Shown piece after piece: positions 21,600 to 32,565 of a stretch of DNA of 64,000 nt (its first letter is position 1; each line of letters opens with the position of its first letter). The DNA lies in NCBI GenBank assembly GCA_016648135.1, contig JADDOH010023116.1:1-64000 (forward strand), given 5' to 3'. The position numbers and the translations under genes were made by a program. Under the pieces are notes generated by a model. It was given only the letters and a program-made list of their open reading frames with translations, did no database searches and was not told where the DNA came from. The DNA is from Agrypnia vestita (taxonomy: Eukaryota > Arthropoda > Insecta > Trichoptera > Phryganeidae).

Positions 21600-22440
21600 A
21601 TTCTTTTCCTTTCTAGTGTTTAATGTTTCGTTGCTTCTAGGCTGTTATCGTCATTTGTATATGTTTCACGAAGGTTGCAGATAACTGTGGACTGTTCTAG
21701 AGCCATCCATAGCATTCTTCTAAGTGTCATTACAAGGGATTCGGGCAGTTTTCATTTCCTGCTGCTTGCCATTCTGTGACAACACAGAAACATGAGCTAA
21801 CGTAAATTCTTGGTACGCAACCTGGTGCAGTACGTTTGGCTTGTTTAAAAAAATTACTACGAGCTTGTAAATATTAAAAGAATTATAAAGTCAAACTAAA
21901 TACTCTTGAAAAGTCTATTGTAAAAAATATGTTTTGTTTACTGGGGGTTTTAATTATGCAAGACTAAATTTTTAAACTTTGGTATAGATGTGTGTTAAAC
22001 CTATGCGAGGAGGGACAATCTTCTAATAGATAATTTATTACATCCCCTATTCCGCGCCCCCACACCCACCCAAATCTAATATCCACCCCACTCTTCATGC
22101 AGTCCTTTAGTCTTAACTTTAGTATTAGTAACAATGCTAAAGATGATGCGTTAGCATCGAATCACATTCTAATCGTTATAAATAAATAGTGAAAGTTAAG
22201 AAAGTTTTTTTACAATTGTAATGTAATTTTTGGTGCCCAGTAAATTAAAAGTGTGATTTAAAAAAGTAATTAATTAGCATTAGTAAATAAATAAGATGTG
22301 AAAAAGAAAAGAGGCAAAAAGTATAAGTATGTATTAACATGAAAAAAAAAAATCAATATATTAATTACCCTAACCAATGTCCTACGTTTCTGCATTTGGA
22401 TGATGATTTCTATTTGTATACATGAATTTTTCCATGGTGC
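21600..22440. other. AT-rich intergenic DNA
   Basis: No gene or repeat element could be supported. Confidence 0.35.
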
Positions 22441-22446
22441 CCGTTG

Positions 22447-22519
22447 GGTCGTGTGGCACAGCGGATAACGCGTCTGACTGCGAATCAGAGGATTCCAGTT
22501 TCGAATCCTGGCAGAATCG
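22447..22519 (+). pseudogene. tRNA-Arg-like pseudogene (anticodon GCG)
   Basis: The D arm (GGCACAGCGGATAACGCG), the anticodon stem TCTGA/TCAGA with loop CTGCGAA, and the B box TTTCGAATCC are tRNA-Arg-like. The sequence closely resembles the eukaryotic Arg-ACG tRNA. The anticodon would be GCG where eukaryotes use ACG, and the acceptor stem GGTCGTG/CAGAATC has two mismatches. A poly-T run downstream could act as a Pol III stop. A pseudogene or SINE head is most likely. Confidence 0.5.
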
Positions 22520-22742
22520 AATTTTTTTTTTACGGTCGAGAATATTTTATTTGTTGAAATTTTAATTACATTTTTGGTTTTTTATAATGTTGTATAAAAG
22601 TAATCAACACTGCGAGAAGAGAAGAGAGTAGGTACCTACCTATCGAGCTGTGGTTTATTCCGCTCTGACTTATTAATCAGTTAGAAATATTGAATAAATA
22701 CTTTGTCTTAATTATATCTAAACTACCCGTAATTAAAAGTGG

Positions 22743-23092
22743 AAATTTGCCAGATAAAATTGGCCGCGAAGCGGCTGACGTAGGCATAGGTAAACAATTG
22801 TGTTTGCTGCACAGCAAATACAATTGGCCGCGAAGCGGCCACAATAGCGAAAATGGCAAATTGCCAGATACATTGGCCGTGAAGCAGCTGACGTAGGCAT
22901 AGGTAAACAATTGTGTTTGCTGCACAGCAAACACAATTGGCCGCGCAGCGACCATCGCTGGCCGCGAAGCGGCCACAATAGCCGCCCGCAGGGCCTAGCA
23001 GTAAATACTAGCAATACTAGCCTAGCAATACTAGCCTAGCAATACTAGCAGGAAAGCAATCGGCGAAGCCGATTGCTTTCCTGCTAGTATTG
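22743..23092. repeat. Hairpin cluster with GCGAAGC mini-hairpins
   Basis: A unit of about 115 bp is repeated (22743-22857 and 22858-22980). Each contains GGCCGC-GAA-GCGGCC hairpins (22762-22776, 22826-22840, 22960-22974, and degenerate ones near 22875 and 22939). Each also contains a CAATTGTGTTTGCTG/CAGCAAACACAATTG palindrome (perfect at 22908-22939). The right end has three CTAGCAATACTAGC repeats. It finishes in a perfect 25-bp hairpin with a GAA loop at 23040-23092. The heptamer GCGAAGC, an exceptionally stable DNA mini-hairpin, occurs four times. A hairpin followed by CTAGT resembles a Helitron 3' end, but no partner end was found. Confidence 0.75.
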
Positions 23093-23109
23093 TATAAATT
23101 TGGCGAGCT

Positions 23110-23745
23110 GTGGCATGTTAATTATGATGGGACAGTATCTTTCTCCAATGTGCATCAATGCTGGATGCTGGAATGAGGCGGGCTTCCAGGATAAGGATAT
23201 TTCCGGAGCTGTATATCCTTTCCCTCATTCCTGCCACCCTGGATCTTATAAGGGCTACAAAGTTGGGAACACGTCCCTCCATGAACATACCAGGAGCGCT
23301 TCAATATCTAGGAAGGCCAAACATCGTACAGAAGGCATTATTATATTGTATGCGAAGACTTTCTATTTCTGCTCTTTTTATAATTTGCCCAGAGATATAA
23401 CGTTGCATAGAAGGCAAGGAAGAGTGTCCTTTTTACAGCGGTACTACAAAGACGAAACCTTCTACACAGCATATTTGCTTTTACACTGAGAGCTCGTCTT
23501 TGCCTGTCAATATTGTCATCATCCATAAGGTTATTGGTTATTTTGGTCGCCTTCAGGACCACACCATTCAGGGTAATTGGAGGAATACTTTTTGAGCCCT
23601 GACCATACTTTATAACCAACGGTGTTGTTTTACTAGGGTTATGGAACATTTCGTTTCTTCAACAAACCCTTCACAGACCTTTAGAAGAACGCGTAGTCCT
23701 CTTATAGACTGTGCCATCAGTACCATATTGTCAGAATAACTGATG
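23110..23745 (-). mobile_element. LINE relic with reverse transcriptase active-site remnant
   Basis: On the minus strand NNISYSDNMVLMAQS (near 23700-23745) is a decayed YADD active site (Y-S-D-N). It is followed in order by NPSKTTPLVIKYG, LMDDDNIDRQRRALSVKANM, then LCRRFRLC, VKRTLFLAFYATLYLWANYK and finally frames with EGRVPN-like and CSA-like remains. This is the palm-to-thumb and C-terminal order of an insect LINE. Frameshifts and stops show it is inactive. Confidence 0.6.
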
Positions 23746-23951
23746 TTGTTTAGACTTAAATAGACATAAAACTAAAAAACAAACAGAATGACACTCATTG
23801 AAAAATTAAACAAATGTGATGTAAAAGTATGTATGTACATATATGACTGTGTACTCAATATGTATGACTAAATAAATAAATAAATATAACTTATTAGTTT
23901 TGGCACTAGTTTCGTAACTCGCCTTACTTAATTGAAAGCTTCAAAAAGGAA

Positions 23952-24161
23952 TTATTTTGACACTTGTTTCTCGTATATTGAAAAGTGATATCTGACATTG
24001 TCCTCTTGCTGGGTTTCTATGGGAACATCTTCAGATTCATCTCCATGATCAGAGAGCTTAGTGAAGTTAGATGGGATCTCTGGGAAGAATGTGTCGCAGT
24101 TAAACTGTCCCTCTATCTCTGTTAGGTAAACTCGGTGACAGCAGGGGTGGGACATGGCCTC
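23952..24161 (-). CDS. Dhfr: Dihydrofolate reductase, last coding exon
   Basis: This exon encodes the C-terminal 69 residues of dihydrofolate reductase, beginning EAMSHPCCHRVYLTEIEGQF and continuing CDTFFPEI..FTKL, ending EKQVSK and stop. The block T.I...F.CDTFFPE is a signature of eukaryotic DHFR, including the conserved Thr that takes part in folate-site hydrogen bonding. The acceptor is TTTCCAG|GAG. The phase matches the exon at 25286-25559 (VYK|EAM), which fits the canonical GG..VYKEAM sequence. The insert between TKL and the final strand (DHGDESEDVPIETQQEDN) is acidic, as is common there. A polyadenylation site was not fixed. Confidence 0.9.
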   Translation of the reverse strand, partial: EAMSHPCCHRVYLTEIEGQFNCDTFFPEIPSNFTKLSDHGDESEDVPIETQQEDNVRYHFSIYEKQVSK

Positions 24162-24252
24162 CTGGAAATTTTATTAATTTATTGGCCTTATGGAGAAGTA
24201 TGACTGCATATTTTAAATGTTATTATTTCATTTCTATAATTATCTACATAGT

Positions 24253-25001
24253 TGAAGACCCCATGGCAAGAAGTTGTTGTTGTCGAAAATGAGTTAATAA
24301 GCTGTCTAAACTAAATATTGTACGCTCTTTCCATTGGAAATAAGTTCAGAACTTAAAAATAATTAGAACACGTTAAAATCATAGGGACAAACATGTTAAC
24401 TACACTTTTTTATAAAAACCAAATCAGTTACTAATAGGAAGAACATATCTTCAATAATAACATGTTCATGCCATCTGCCATTCTGAAATAAACACGTTCT
24501 TGCCTTTTAATTTGATTGGAATATTTATGGTTAACATAAATTTTTCTCTGGTAATAGGTACAGTCATATATTTGTACTTATGTATTATTTTTCAATAATT
24601 TTAAATGGTACATACCATGTTTTGTATTATTAATTAACATGCCAGGTATTTTGTAATTTTGGATAATGGATGGTAAAACGGATAGCATTTGAAGGGTTGT
24701 TTGATGTTCGTGTTTTACCAATTTTAAAAAGGTGTTATTCTATTAAAAAATGAGTTCCAGAGGCGAAAAAATGGTTGTTAACTACATTTTTTTAGGGAAT
24801 ATTAGTATATTTTAACTTTTTGTGCATAAATGCATTTTTTTGCTTTGTAAATACTTTTTTGATATTTTATTGACATAAATCAATAACAATTAATCTTGAA
24901 TTAGCAATAAAACATATTTTTCAAAAGCGAAGTGTAAATGTCTAATTATCTCAAAATAACTTGAAATAACATAATAACTACTTCTTGCCATGGGGTCTTC
25001 A
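24253..25001. mobile_element. TIR element A, copy 1, inside DHFR intron
   Basis: The ends TGAAGACCCCATGGCAAGAA and (reverse complement of the right end) TGAAGACCCCATGGCAAGAA are perfect over at least 20 bp. The 749-bp body has no coding capacity. A second copy in opposite orientation lies at 46366-47146 and shares the internal sequence (for example GTACGCTCTTTCCATTGGAA). This is a non-autonomous DNA transposon. The target-site duplication could not be resolved. Confidence 0.75.
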
Positions 25002-25285
25002 GTTATCAAAAAGTATCAAGTTATCTATGCATGGGATGCTCGTGTTAGGCCAAAATTAAGAAAGTCAGTAATAAAAGCTACAGAAGTAGAATGAAGGGCT
25101 ATACTCCATTGAGCAAAAAATTTTCAACTTATATCTTACACCCTTTTGAGATTACTGTTTGAATGTTAGAATAAGGTAATTTTAAAAAAAAAATAGTTTT
25201 TAGTGTTCTCCGGACGGAACAGGTTAAGAAATGTGGCTCTAAAAAGTAGAGATCTAAAATTCACAGTCAAGCCAAGCCAAACTAC

Positions 25286-25559
25286 CTTGTAGACATTGAC
25301 GCCTCCAATAATCCAGACCCGCTCGATATTAGAATAGTTATTCGCTATCGAAGTCAAGGCTTGGTCCAGTTTGGGGAAGACCATGATACCATTGGATGAT
25401 TCCTGTATCGTGCTGCTGAGAATGACGTTCAGTCTCTTAACCAACGGACGGTTCTTAGCAGGAATACTTTCCCAAGTGTGGCGACCCATGATTACAACAT
25501 TTATCTTGTCAGGTGAAGTAACTCTGCAGGTCATTTTACTAAAATATGCCATTTCTTTC
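25286..25559 (-). CDS. Dhfr: Dihydrofolate reductase, central coding exon
   Basis: DHFR reduces dihydrofolate to tetrahydrofolate with NADPH, which thymidylate and purine synthesis need. This exon holds 91 codons after a one-nucleotide overhang: KEMAYFSKMT, then NVVIMGRHTWESIPAKNRPL with the conserved Gly-Arg-x-Thr-Trp cofactor segment, LNVILS, FPKLDQAL, and VWIIGGVNVYK, where IIGG is the NADPH pyrophosphate loop. The acceptor is TTTGTAG|GAAAGAA and the donor TACAAG|GTAGTT. Together with the last exon it gives 160 of an expected 185-190 residues. The missing N-terminal exon (the usual GIGxNGxLPW region) was not found between 25560 and 30500. An apparent ATG at 25550-25552 is internal, not the start. 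Confidence 0.92.
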
Positions 25560-25569
25560 CTACAAATTA

Positions 25570-27431
25570 TAAGACATTGAAATTAAAATCATATTCATTC
25601 GAAACAATCGTGTTAGTTTTAGTGTAGTCATAAAAGGTCAAACCATGAATTGTGAATCGATCACTGACATTTATATGTCACAGTGATTGATTGTTGTGAT
25701 TTGTGAGCCTTGTTTAAAATAATTGTTAAGTTTAATAGCGCGATCTGGAATTGGATGTAGTAAAATATATATGCATAGTTGCTAGCAAGTCATTTATATT
25801 CTGTACACAGTTCATATATATGTTTGGTGTGATGTAATTTATGATATTTTATGCAGAATCATCAGAAATAGGCCGACTGTCACTGGTGTGTGCTTCAGAA
25901 GTATGGGGCGAGAGCGAATCATTAATACCGGATATATTTATGCAGGCTTTCATTTTTTCACGAGCTGTTTGTCAAGCGTGCTTTTGTGTGTGTTTGTCTT
26001 TTTTTCCATAAAATTGTACAAAATCAACTTATTTTTAAATGTTTCCAGAACTCGGTCTATTTACCTATACAATGATAGCATGTGACCTGTACTTTCTTAT
26101 TACTAGTTTGGATTAAGTGGATTTATTAACAATATTGAAACTAGTATATAAAATTTCAAATGTAAATAATGACCACAGTGATCAATTTAATTTCGGATAT
26201 CGTCCATTCTCACCAAACTAATAAATATGTTGGGAATATTCGTAGGTCGATGGAATGAAAGAGTGATTGGTATTTAATGTTTATTCCTCGATCGGAGTTA
26301 GGCTCCGGGAGCAAATAAAATATACAGGTTACAGTGTGTAAATAAATAAATTATAAATTACAAAAAATAGTAAAAAATTGAGCACATATAAAAAAAGGAT
26401 TGGACAATGAGAAAGGTACCGCGGATATGAGACGCGGACCAAAGGGTTTTCTAAACAACGACCAGGCGGTACTTGAGACGAATCCAGACTAGTGCATGGC
26501 GTCATCTAATACAATTCCCTTTGTTCGCATTTGTTTACATAGCCGGCGATATCTCCGTCCGCTAATAAAAAAGGGTTCCCGCTCGTAGGCAGGTAGGTAA
26601 ATGGCGCGGGCCAGCTGGGCACTGCTACAAATAGTTAATCAATTCATCTTCACGTATATAGGTATACATATACCTATATACCTATTTGATATTGAACTTC
26701 ATCAATCGAAACACTGATAGGAAATCACCAACAGTGAGATAGTTTAATAGTTGAGTGACTAAAACTGTACAATTTTTCTAAGTTCTTTCCAATCTATTTA
26801 TCTATCTATGTGCATAAAATATATTGTATGTAAATTATTCATATTGATACAATAGTTTTAAAACAAAACACAATCTTAAAAAATATATAAATTTTGAAGA
26901 GTGTGTAGAATGCGCTATATATATATATAGCGCAATGTATATGTATATGCAAAATATTATTATTTTTACAAATACAAATATGTACTATCTGAAACATGTT
27001 GATTATTTAATAAATAGTTGTTTTAAAGTGTTTTCTTATTTTTTTGCTGTTATTGAAGAAAATATTATTATTTCACCACAATCAAGGTAATGTTGGCGTT
27101 ATCCTGTTATTGACAAAACAAAATGTGTAGATTAAAATATAAATATTTGCCAATCTCTATAGATTGATACAAAGATAAGTATGGAGACTGGGGACACTTG
27201 ATCCCCACTTTTGTTTTTTTCCTCTAATTCCCCTATTGTATAGCATATTTGAAATGTCTTTATACTCAAAGACGTGGAATTTATGTGGGTTTTCCTATTT
27301 GGTATGATAACCATTTATATTGGTTTATAAATTTTGTAATCATCCCACCAACACTAGAGGAAGGGAATAATAGCAAGTCCCATACATCGTGTGCCAATAC
27401 GATTGAAGTTCCATATGGACAAATGTATTAA
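25570..27431. other. DHFR upstream/intron 1, no exon located
   Basis: I scanned the minus strand for the N-terminal DHFR exon without success. A CpG-richer patch at 26400-26620 could hold a promoter. AT dinucleotide runs occur near 26660 and 26920. Confidence 0.3.
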
Positions 27432-27433
27432 TA

Positions 27434-28719
27434 TTAGGTCCTTACATATGAAATTGAGGTTTAGTATGGGAGAAACATAAAGCCGATTTTTTTTTATTAT
27501 AATATATTTATTTAATCAAAGTATGTACCATTGCTATCTATGCACTTTTGCCATCTCATAGGTAGTTCATCGATCCCTTTACTAAAAAAACCATTCGGAC
27601 GGGAATCAATAAAATCTTTGAAGGCGGTTTGGACTGCCCCATCGGAGTTGAATTTTTTCCTTTGCAAGAAGTTATCCAAATTTCGAAAAAAATGGTAATC
27701 TGTTGGGGCAAGGTCCGGAGAGTACGGTGGATGTCTTAGACATTCCAATTGAAGCTCCTCTAATTTGGTAGCCGTCTGTTGTGCAGTGTGTGGTCTAGCG
27801 TTATCATGAAGCAGCAGTGGCCTAGAGCGATTAACCAGCCTCGGTTGTTTAGCAGCTAGCTTTTCCATCATGGTTTGCAGTTGCTGACAATAGACATCTG
27901 CCGTAATCGTCTGGCCAGATTTAAGAAAGCTGTAGTGAACGACACCAGCACTAGTCCACCAAATGCTCACAAGTAACTTTTTTGGAGTCAATTTTCGCTT
28001 GGGGCATGGTTTGGCTGGTTCGGCAGGGTTCAGCCATTGCGATGAGCGCTTCCGATTATCGTACAGGATCCACTTTTCATCACAGGTAATGATTCGATTT
28101 AAAATCCCTTCATTATTGTGCCGGTTGAGTAATGCAACGCAGCAGTCAACGCGCGTTTGTTGATTTGCTTCACTCAATTCGTGAGGTACCCACCTTTCAA
28201 GCTTTTTCACCTTACCAATTTACTTCAAGTGGATTAAAACAGTTTTATCACTAACACCGCAGCCTGCAGCTAACTCGGATGTGGTTTGCGATGGATCCGC
28301 TTCCACAATAGCCTTCAATTCTTCATTATCAACTTTGGTCTCCGGCCGTCCACGGGGTTTGTTCTGCAGGTCGAAATTTCCAGAACGAAACCATTGGAAC
28401 CAAAAACGCACTGTGTTTTCTTTTGCGGCACCGTCGCCATACACATCACTAATCTGTCGAGCCGTTTCTGCAGCACTGGTGCCACGGTGGAACTCGTACT
28501 CGTAAACAACGCGATATTTCAAGTTTTTCATTTTGTAAACTGAGTGACGCAAAGAAAAAAACAATTGAGGAAAAAACAAATGAATTATTATTTTCAAAAC
28601 ACAAATACATGAGTAAATAGCTGTATAAATTTGGATTTGGAATTCCTAACCAAAGAGAAGATATTTGAGATCAAATTTGCCAGTACGGCAAAACGCCAAT
28701 TTCATATGTAAGGACCTAA
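27434..28719 (-). mobile_element. Full-length mariner transposon
   Basis: A 1286-bp element has inverted ends starting TTAGGTCCTTACATATGAAA on the left (27434) and as the reverse complement on the right (28719). It is flanked by TA at 27432-27433 and 28720-28721, the standard mariner target duplication. The transposase on the minus strand fills most of it. The sequence resembles the cecropia-type subfamily. Both termini, flanks and gene length are preserved, so the insertion is fairly young. Confidence 0.92.
27512..28531 (-). pseudogene. Mariner transposase with one in-frame stop
   Basis: From MKNLKYRVVYEYEFHRG to GTYFD the frame is continuous except for a single TAA at 28220-28222 (HLK*IGKVKKL), where the family has Gln. 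The N-terminal half carries two helix-turn-helix domains (FWFQWFRSGNFDLQNKPRGR and TSELAAGCGVSDKTVLIHL) for binding the inverted repeats. The catalytic half has TCDEKW, HDNARPH and SPDLAPTDYHFF. There are 34 residues between the second and third Asp, so it is a DD34D enzyme. The WVPHEL linker motif is intact. The length, 339 codons plus stop, is close to the usual 340-350. The nonsense codon makes this copy non-autonomous. Confidence 0.92.
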
Positions 28720-28724
28720 TATTG

Positions 28725-30837
28725 AGTAATAGAAATGTTTTGATCTTTGTCTTAGAAAAATAAATATTGCGTTTTCAAAATGATTTTTAGAAGTATGCAA
28801 AAGTACAGACGTTATTCGCAAAATTAAAGGCTTCTTTTACGATTTTTGAAGAATTTCGCAATCTAATTAAGGGGATTCTGCATAATTCAATAGGTTTTTT
28901 TGGGTTCCTTGAATTTTTAATTAATGAGGTTCTAGATAACATGTATTTCCTTCATTGTATCTATGTTTGCATTTAATTTGATTATTAAGATTAATGCTGA
29001 TGCATTATACCTGCAAATTTATATAATTTAGCTATGTTATTTGTCATTAATCTATACCTACCCTACAGTGACGCGCAGTGGGTATAAACTTAGGTTATGC
29101 TGTGACCGACTATACATCTATATTAAAAAATATATAAATACCTATAAGGATATACACATAATTTTTTTTTAACTGTTTATAATGAACTATTTTGAGTAGC
29201 TTCAATCCACAAAAATAACTGCTCTATAAAATAAGTTTTGTAAACAATATTTCCTAATTAAATAAATTTTTTATATATAGGTAATACGGCAAAATTTTTC
29301 AATATATTTCGAAGACGATTTATTTATAATTAAATCGGGAATAATATTAATTTCAGATATACGTTTCTTTTTACAAAAATAAATCAAACATTTTATGATA
29401 TCATCGATGGCAATGTCGTCGTAAATAATCATTATGATATGATAGATGGTATTTACATTCACCATAGAAATGACAAATAGAATTTACATCTAAAGTTTTG
29501 GGTGGAATTTGTAAAAAATAACATTTCTGCAATGTTGTGTGCGTACTTCTCACCTGGCATAGAACCTTTCGAAAAACATGCTATTCCATGAAAAATTTAC
29601 TCGTCTATTTATTATACAAAACTCGCAGCATAGAACTAAGTAAAAATATACGGTTCAGGACGAGTCTTTTCTCGACTCGACTAGATCTATGGAACAAATT
29701 TGTTGGGCGCAAACAAGTGAAATAAATGAAGAATTTACATGAAGTTAGGTACAGAAAAGTCGGAAATAAAACTTCTAGCCATAGGACGAATTACGGCTAA
29801 AATTTTAAATAAACTTTTTCTTAAGATACGGATTTTTTAATTAATATTTGTTTCCCAGAATCTTTACAAATGCACAGCTTTTTTGCTTGTATGCGCTGCA
29901 CGCCACTGCTATCCTATCTATACCTATCATCTATACACAATTTTGGTTCTTATAGAGAAGTAAGAAAAATATTTTTCTTTAGTTTGAATACGTTTTTTAT
30001 TGTATCACTATGGCAAGCAATTACACACGTTGGTTTCATGGACAATCAAACACTTTTTCAGATGAATTTATATATCTTCCACTTAGTGCATCCTCATAAA
30101 TATGTATATCAGTTTTTTGACCCAAATTTTATATTAAGGTAACTATTTTGAATCAGAAAGTAGGTACAATGTTGGGATCTTCTGAGTCTGGGAATGAAAG
30201 ACGAGGAATACCCAACAGTAAATGTATTGCGATTGGTGCTCAGAAAGTCAGAAAAGAAGAACAAGAACAGAAATTGTGATTAGAGACCACAAATGTCTGG
30301 TTGAAAAATCTTATGAGGTTCTATTTTTTTATTTTATTTTATTTATCTTCATCTTGTTACATGACATAGGAGATGGAGCCGCTCATCTCACTAGGAAGAA
30401 CCTGTGCCGAGATGAGCAACTGAACAATATAGTGAGAACAAAAAATAATAAAGATATACAACAAAATACTATATAACTATAAGATTAATTAATTAATTAA
30501 TTGAGTATATAAATATAAAATGTGCATAATAAGAACAGTATATATTGTATAATACAAAAGCAATAAAGAAAGTAAAGTAAAGTAATATATGTAAAAAATC
30601 ATATGCATGGATAGTAACAAAATATATATATAATAGCACAGTTAAAAAGTATATTTAGGTATATACGTATATAAGAAAATTAAATGAATGTTTGTTTATA
30701 TTAAATAGTGATAAGAAATGAAGTTTAATGAGATGACCTGTTTTCAGCAATTAACTTCATTCTAAACCATAATTATCGGAGATACAATGAGCGTAAGGAA
30801 GCACAAGTGAGTACATTTGGAATATATATTTTAAAAA
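28725..30837. other. AT-rich intergenic DNA
   Basis: A sequence at about 28920-28945 (TTAATTAATGAGGTTCTAGA) is a decayed pogo-type terminal repeat. The rest shows no gene, and open frames are short and compositionally random. Confidence 0.3.
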
Positions 30838-30920
30838 GAGTACAGTCGCTCTAAAGGAAGTACGGTAACTCTAAAGCGAATACAATAACTCTAAAGGGAA
30901 TAAAGTAATTCTAAAGAGAG
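30838..30920 (+). repeat. 20-bp tandem repeat, four units
   Basis: Units of the type AGTAC-GGTAACTCTAAAGGGA repeat about every 20 bp (CTCTAAAGGAA, CTCTAAAGCGA, CTCTAAAGGGA, TTCTAAAGAGA). They are diverged from one another. Confidence 0.6.
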
Positions 30921-30955
30921 AACAAAACTTCCGATAGCTATGTTGATCTTAGGTA

Positions 30956-31571
30956 TTGATTCTAGGGGCGAGAGTAATAAACGAACAAGGTGGATTAAAG
31001 CTTAGATTAAACATATTTACAGCTTCTACAAATTATAATAAACAAAAAATAATAAAACTGCTTTACTTCAACTTCCAAGGTAATACTCCATTCTTGCCGA
31101 TACCCATCTTTTCATCAGCCGCTACAATTAAATCAAGTTTTAACAAACAGAGCGAATCACTCGACATCTTGGTGGAAATAGCAGATTTCCGTAAAACTAA
31201 ACTAGATGAACCGTGCCAAAACGATTTAATGGCACTGCAGAGCTATGTTACTTAGTTAAAGCCGTGGACAAACATGTTTATTAAGTATCTCATAAATAAC
31301 AGAAACCGAATTATTAAACTGAAGCAACCACAACAGAATACACTTAAAAACCAATCATAAAAACGACCAATCAAAGTATTAGATTTCTTATCTGTGGTAT
31401 TAGCTTATCCGACTTCTCTATATGTTGTAGCATACAGGTCGATTTTTTACTCATGGCACGTAATTTGTTTACTGTTTAATTATTTTGTAGATAAATAATG
31501 AAATAACATTAACCACATCTTGTACCTATAAAACTATTCTCTAAACAAATGTATGTCTATTCTCTAAACAA
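30956..31571. other. Intergenic DNA with an unrecognised open frame
   Basis: A frame of about 99 codons (30956-31255) contains LLYFNFQGNTPFLPIPIFSS and SESLDILVEIADF. I do not recognise it and composition does not clearly favour coding. Confidence 0.2.
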
Positions 31572-32170
31572 ATCTACAAAGTTTGAGAGATCGAATTAAA
31601 TTTTTGCATATTATTCTTTAGGACCCTGTGGAAAACATAGGCGCTATCTTCTTTCCACCTTTTATCCCTCTCCCTCCCACCAATATAGTCTCTATACAAT
31701 CTAACAGACATGACTTAAATGTTGATTAGACACTTGATAGATTTGATTCTTATACTCATTCTTTAGGTTCCTGCAGAAAATAAAGATGTCCCTCCCTGTG
31801 ATATGCTCTAGTAACAAAGTATACTGTTTAACAGATGCGATAAATTTTAAATACTTATTCTTACGGTGCTAGGGAATACATGGGCGCCATCTCTTTTTTC
31901 CTCCTGTTCCCCCTCCCACTTACCAGTATCTTTTCAATATAAATCTACACCGTTTGACAGATCTGACTCAAATTATGCATAATTATTCTTTAGAACCCTG
32001 TGGAAATCATGGATGCTATTTCTTCTCCCCCACTTTACTCTCCTCCCTCCCCCTATATATACTCTACGCAAATCTATACAGTTTATCGGATATAATTAAA
32101 ATTTTGCATACATACTCTTTAGAACACTGCGAAAAACAAAGGTGCCATCTTCCCTCCCCCGTATATGATA
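31572..32170 (+). repeat. Diverged ~120-bp tandem repeat, five units
   Basis: Each unit contains TTCTTTAGxxCCTGTGGAAA, a GCTATCTTC(T/C) segment, then a pyrimidine run (CCCTCTCCCTCCC) and a TCTATACARTTTGACAGAT-like segment. Units start near 31572, 31697, 31816, 31943 and 32071. The array ends directly at the hammerhead-like motif at 32170, which suggests that both belong to one element. Confidence 0.7.
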
Positions 32171-32222
32171 CAACGTATACTGATGAAGGGACCATTGGCC
32201 CTAAAACATGTTGATAATTCAA
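32170..32222 (+). ncRNA. Hammerhead-like motif (e), degenerate
   Basis: CTGATGA (32180-32186) is followed by AGGGACC-ATT-GGCCCT and AAAAC where GAAAC is expected, then ATGTT and GATAAT. It is closely related to motifs (b) and (j). The changed second box suggests loss of activity. Confidence 0.28.
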
Positions 32223-32565
32223 CAAAATGGGTTTTCTTGTTAATTATAAACATAAAGCAGTTTTTTAAATTAAATAAAAATGCATTTTTGTTGTTGAATA
32301 TTTGCTTTTTCCTATTGTGTTTGCTAGTGTCATTATAGGAAATAAATGGTTGCTCTTGAAATAAATTATTGAAAAACATTTAAAAAAACCTTTCATTGAT
32401 ATTTAGCCCTGTTTTTACAGGCTAACCCTGTTTAAAGGCTACAACTTGACTTTTAACCCTGTTTATAGGCTACAACAGTGTTTTTACACCCAGGTCACTT
32501 AATTTTATGCCTATACTTTTTTCATTCTTAACGCAGCGCTTTAAGATTCCGAGTTTTCTGCTAAG

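Noticed and set aside
21383..21616. Direct repeats suggesting a CRISPR-like array or a repeat protein
   Set aside because: Exact 69-bp units without spacers in insect DNA; a minisatellite explains it.
22447..22519. Functional tRNA-Arg
   Set aside because: Anticodon GCG and acceptor-stem mismatches make a working nuclear tRNA unlikely.
24253..25001. Additional DHFR coding exon between the two exons
   Set aside because: Phase and protein sequence show the two exons join directly; the space is filled by a TIR element.
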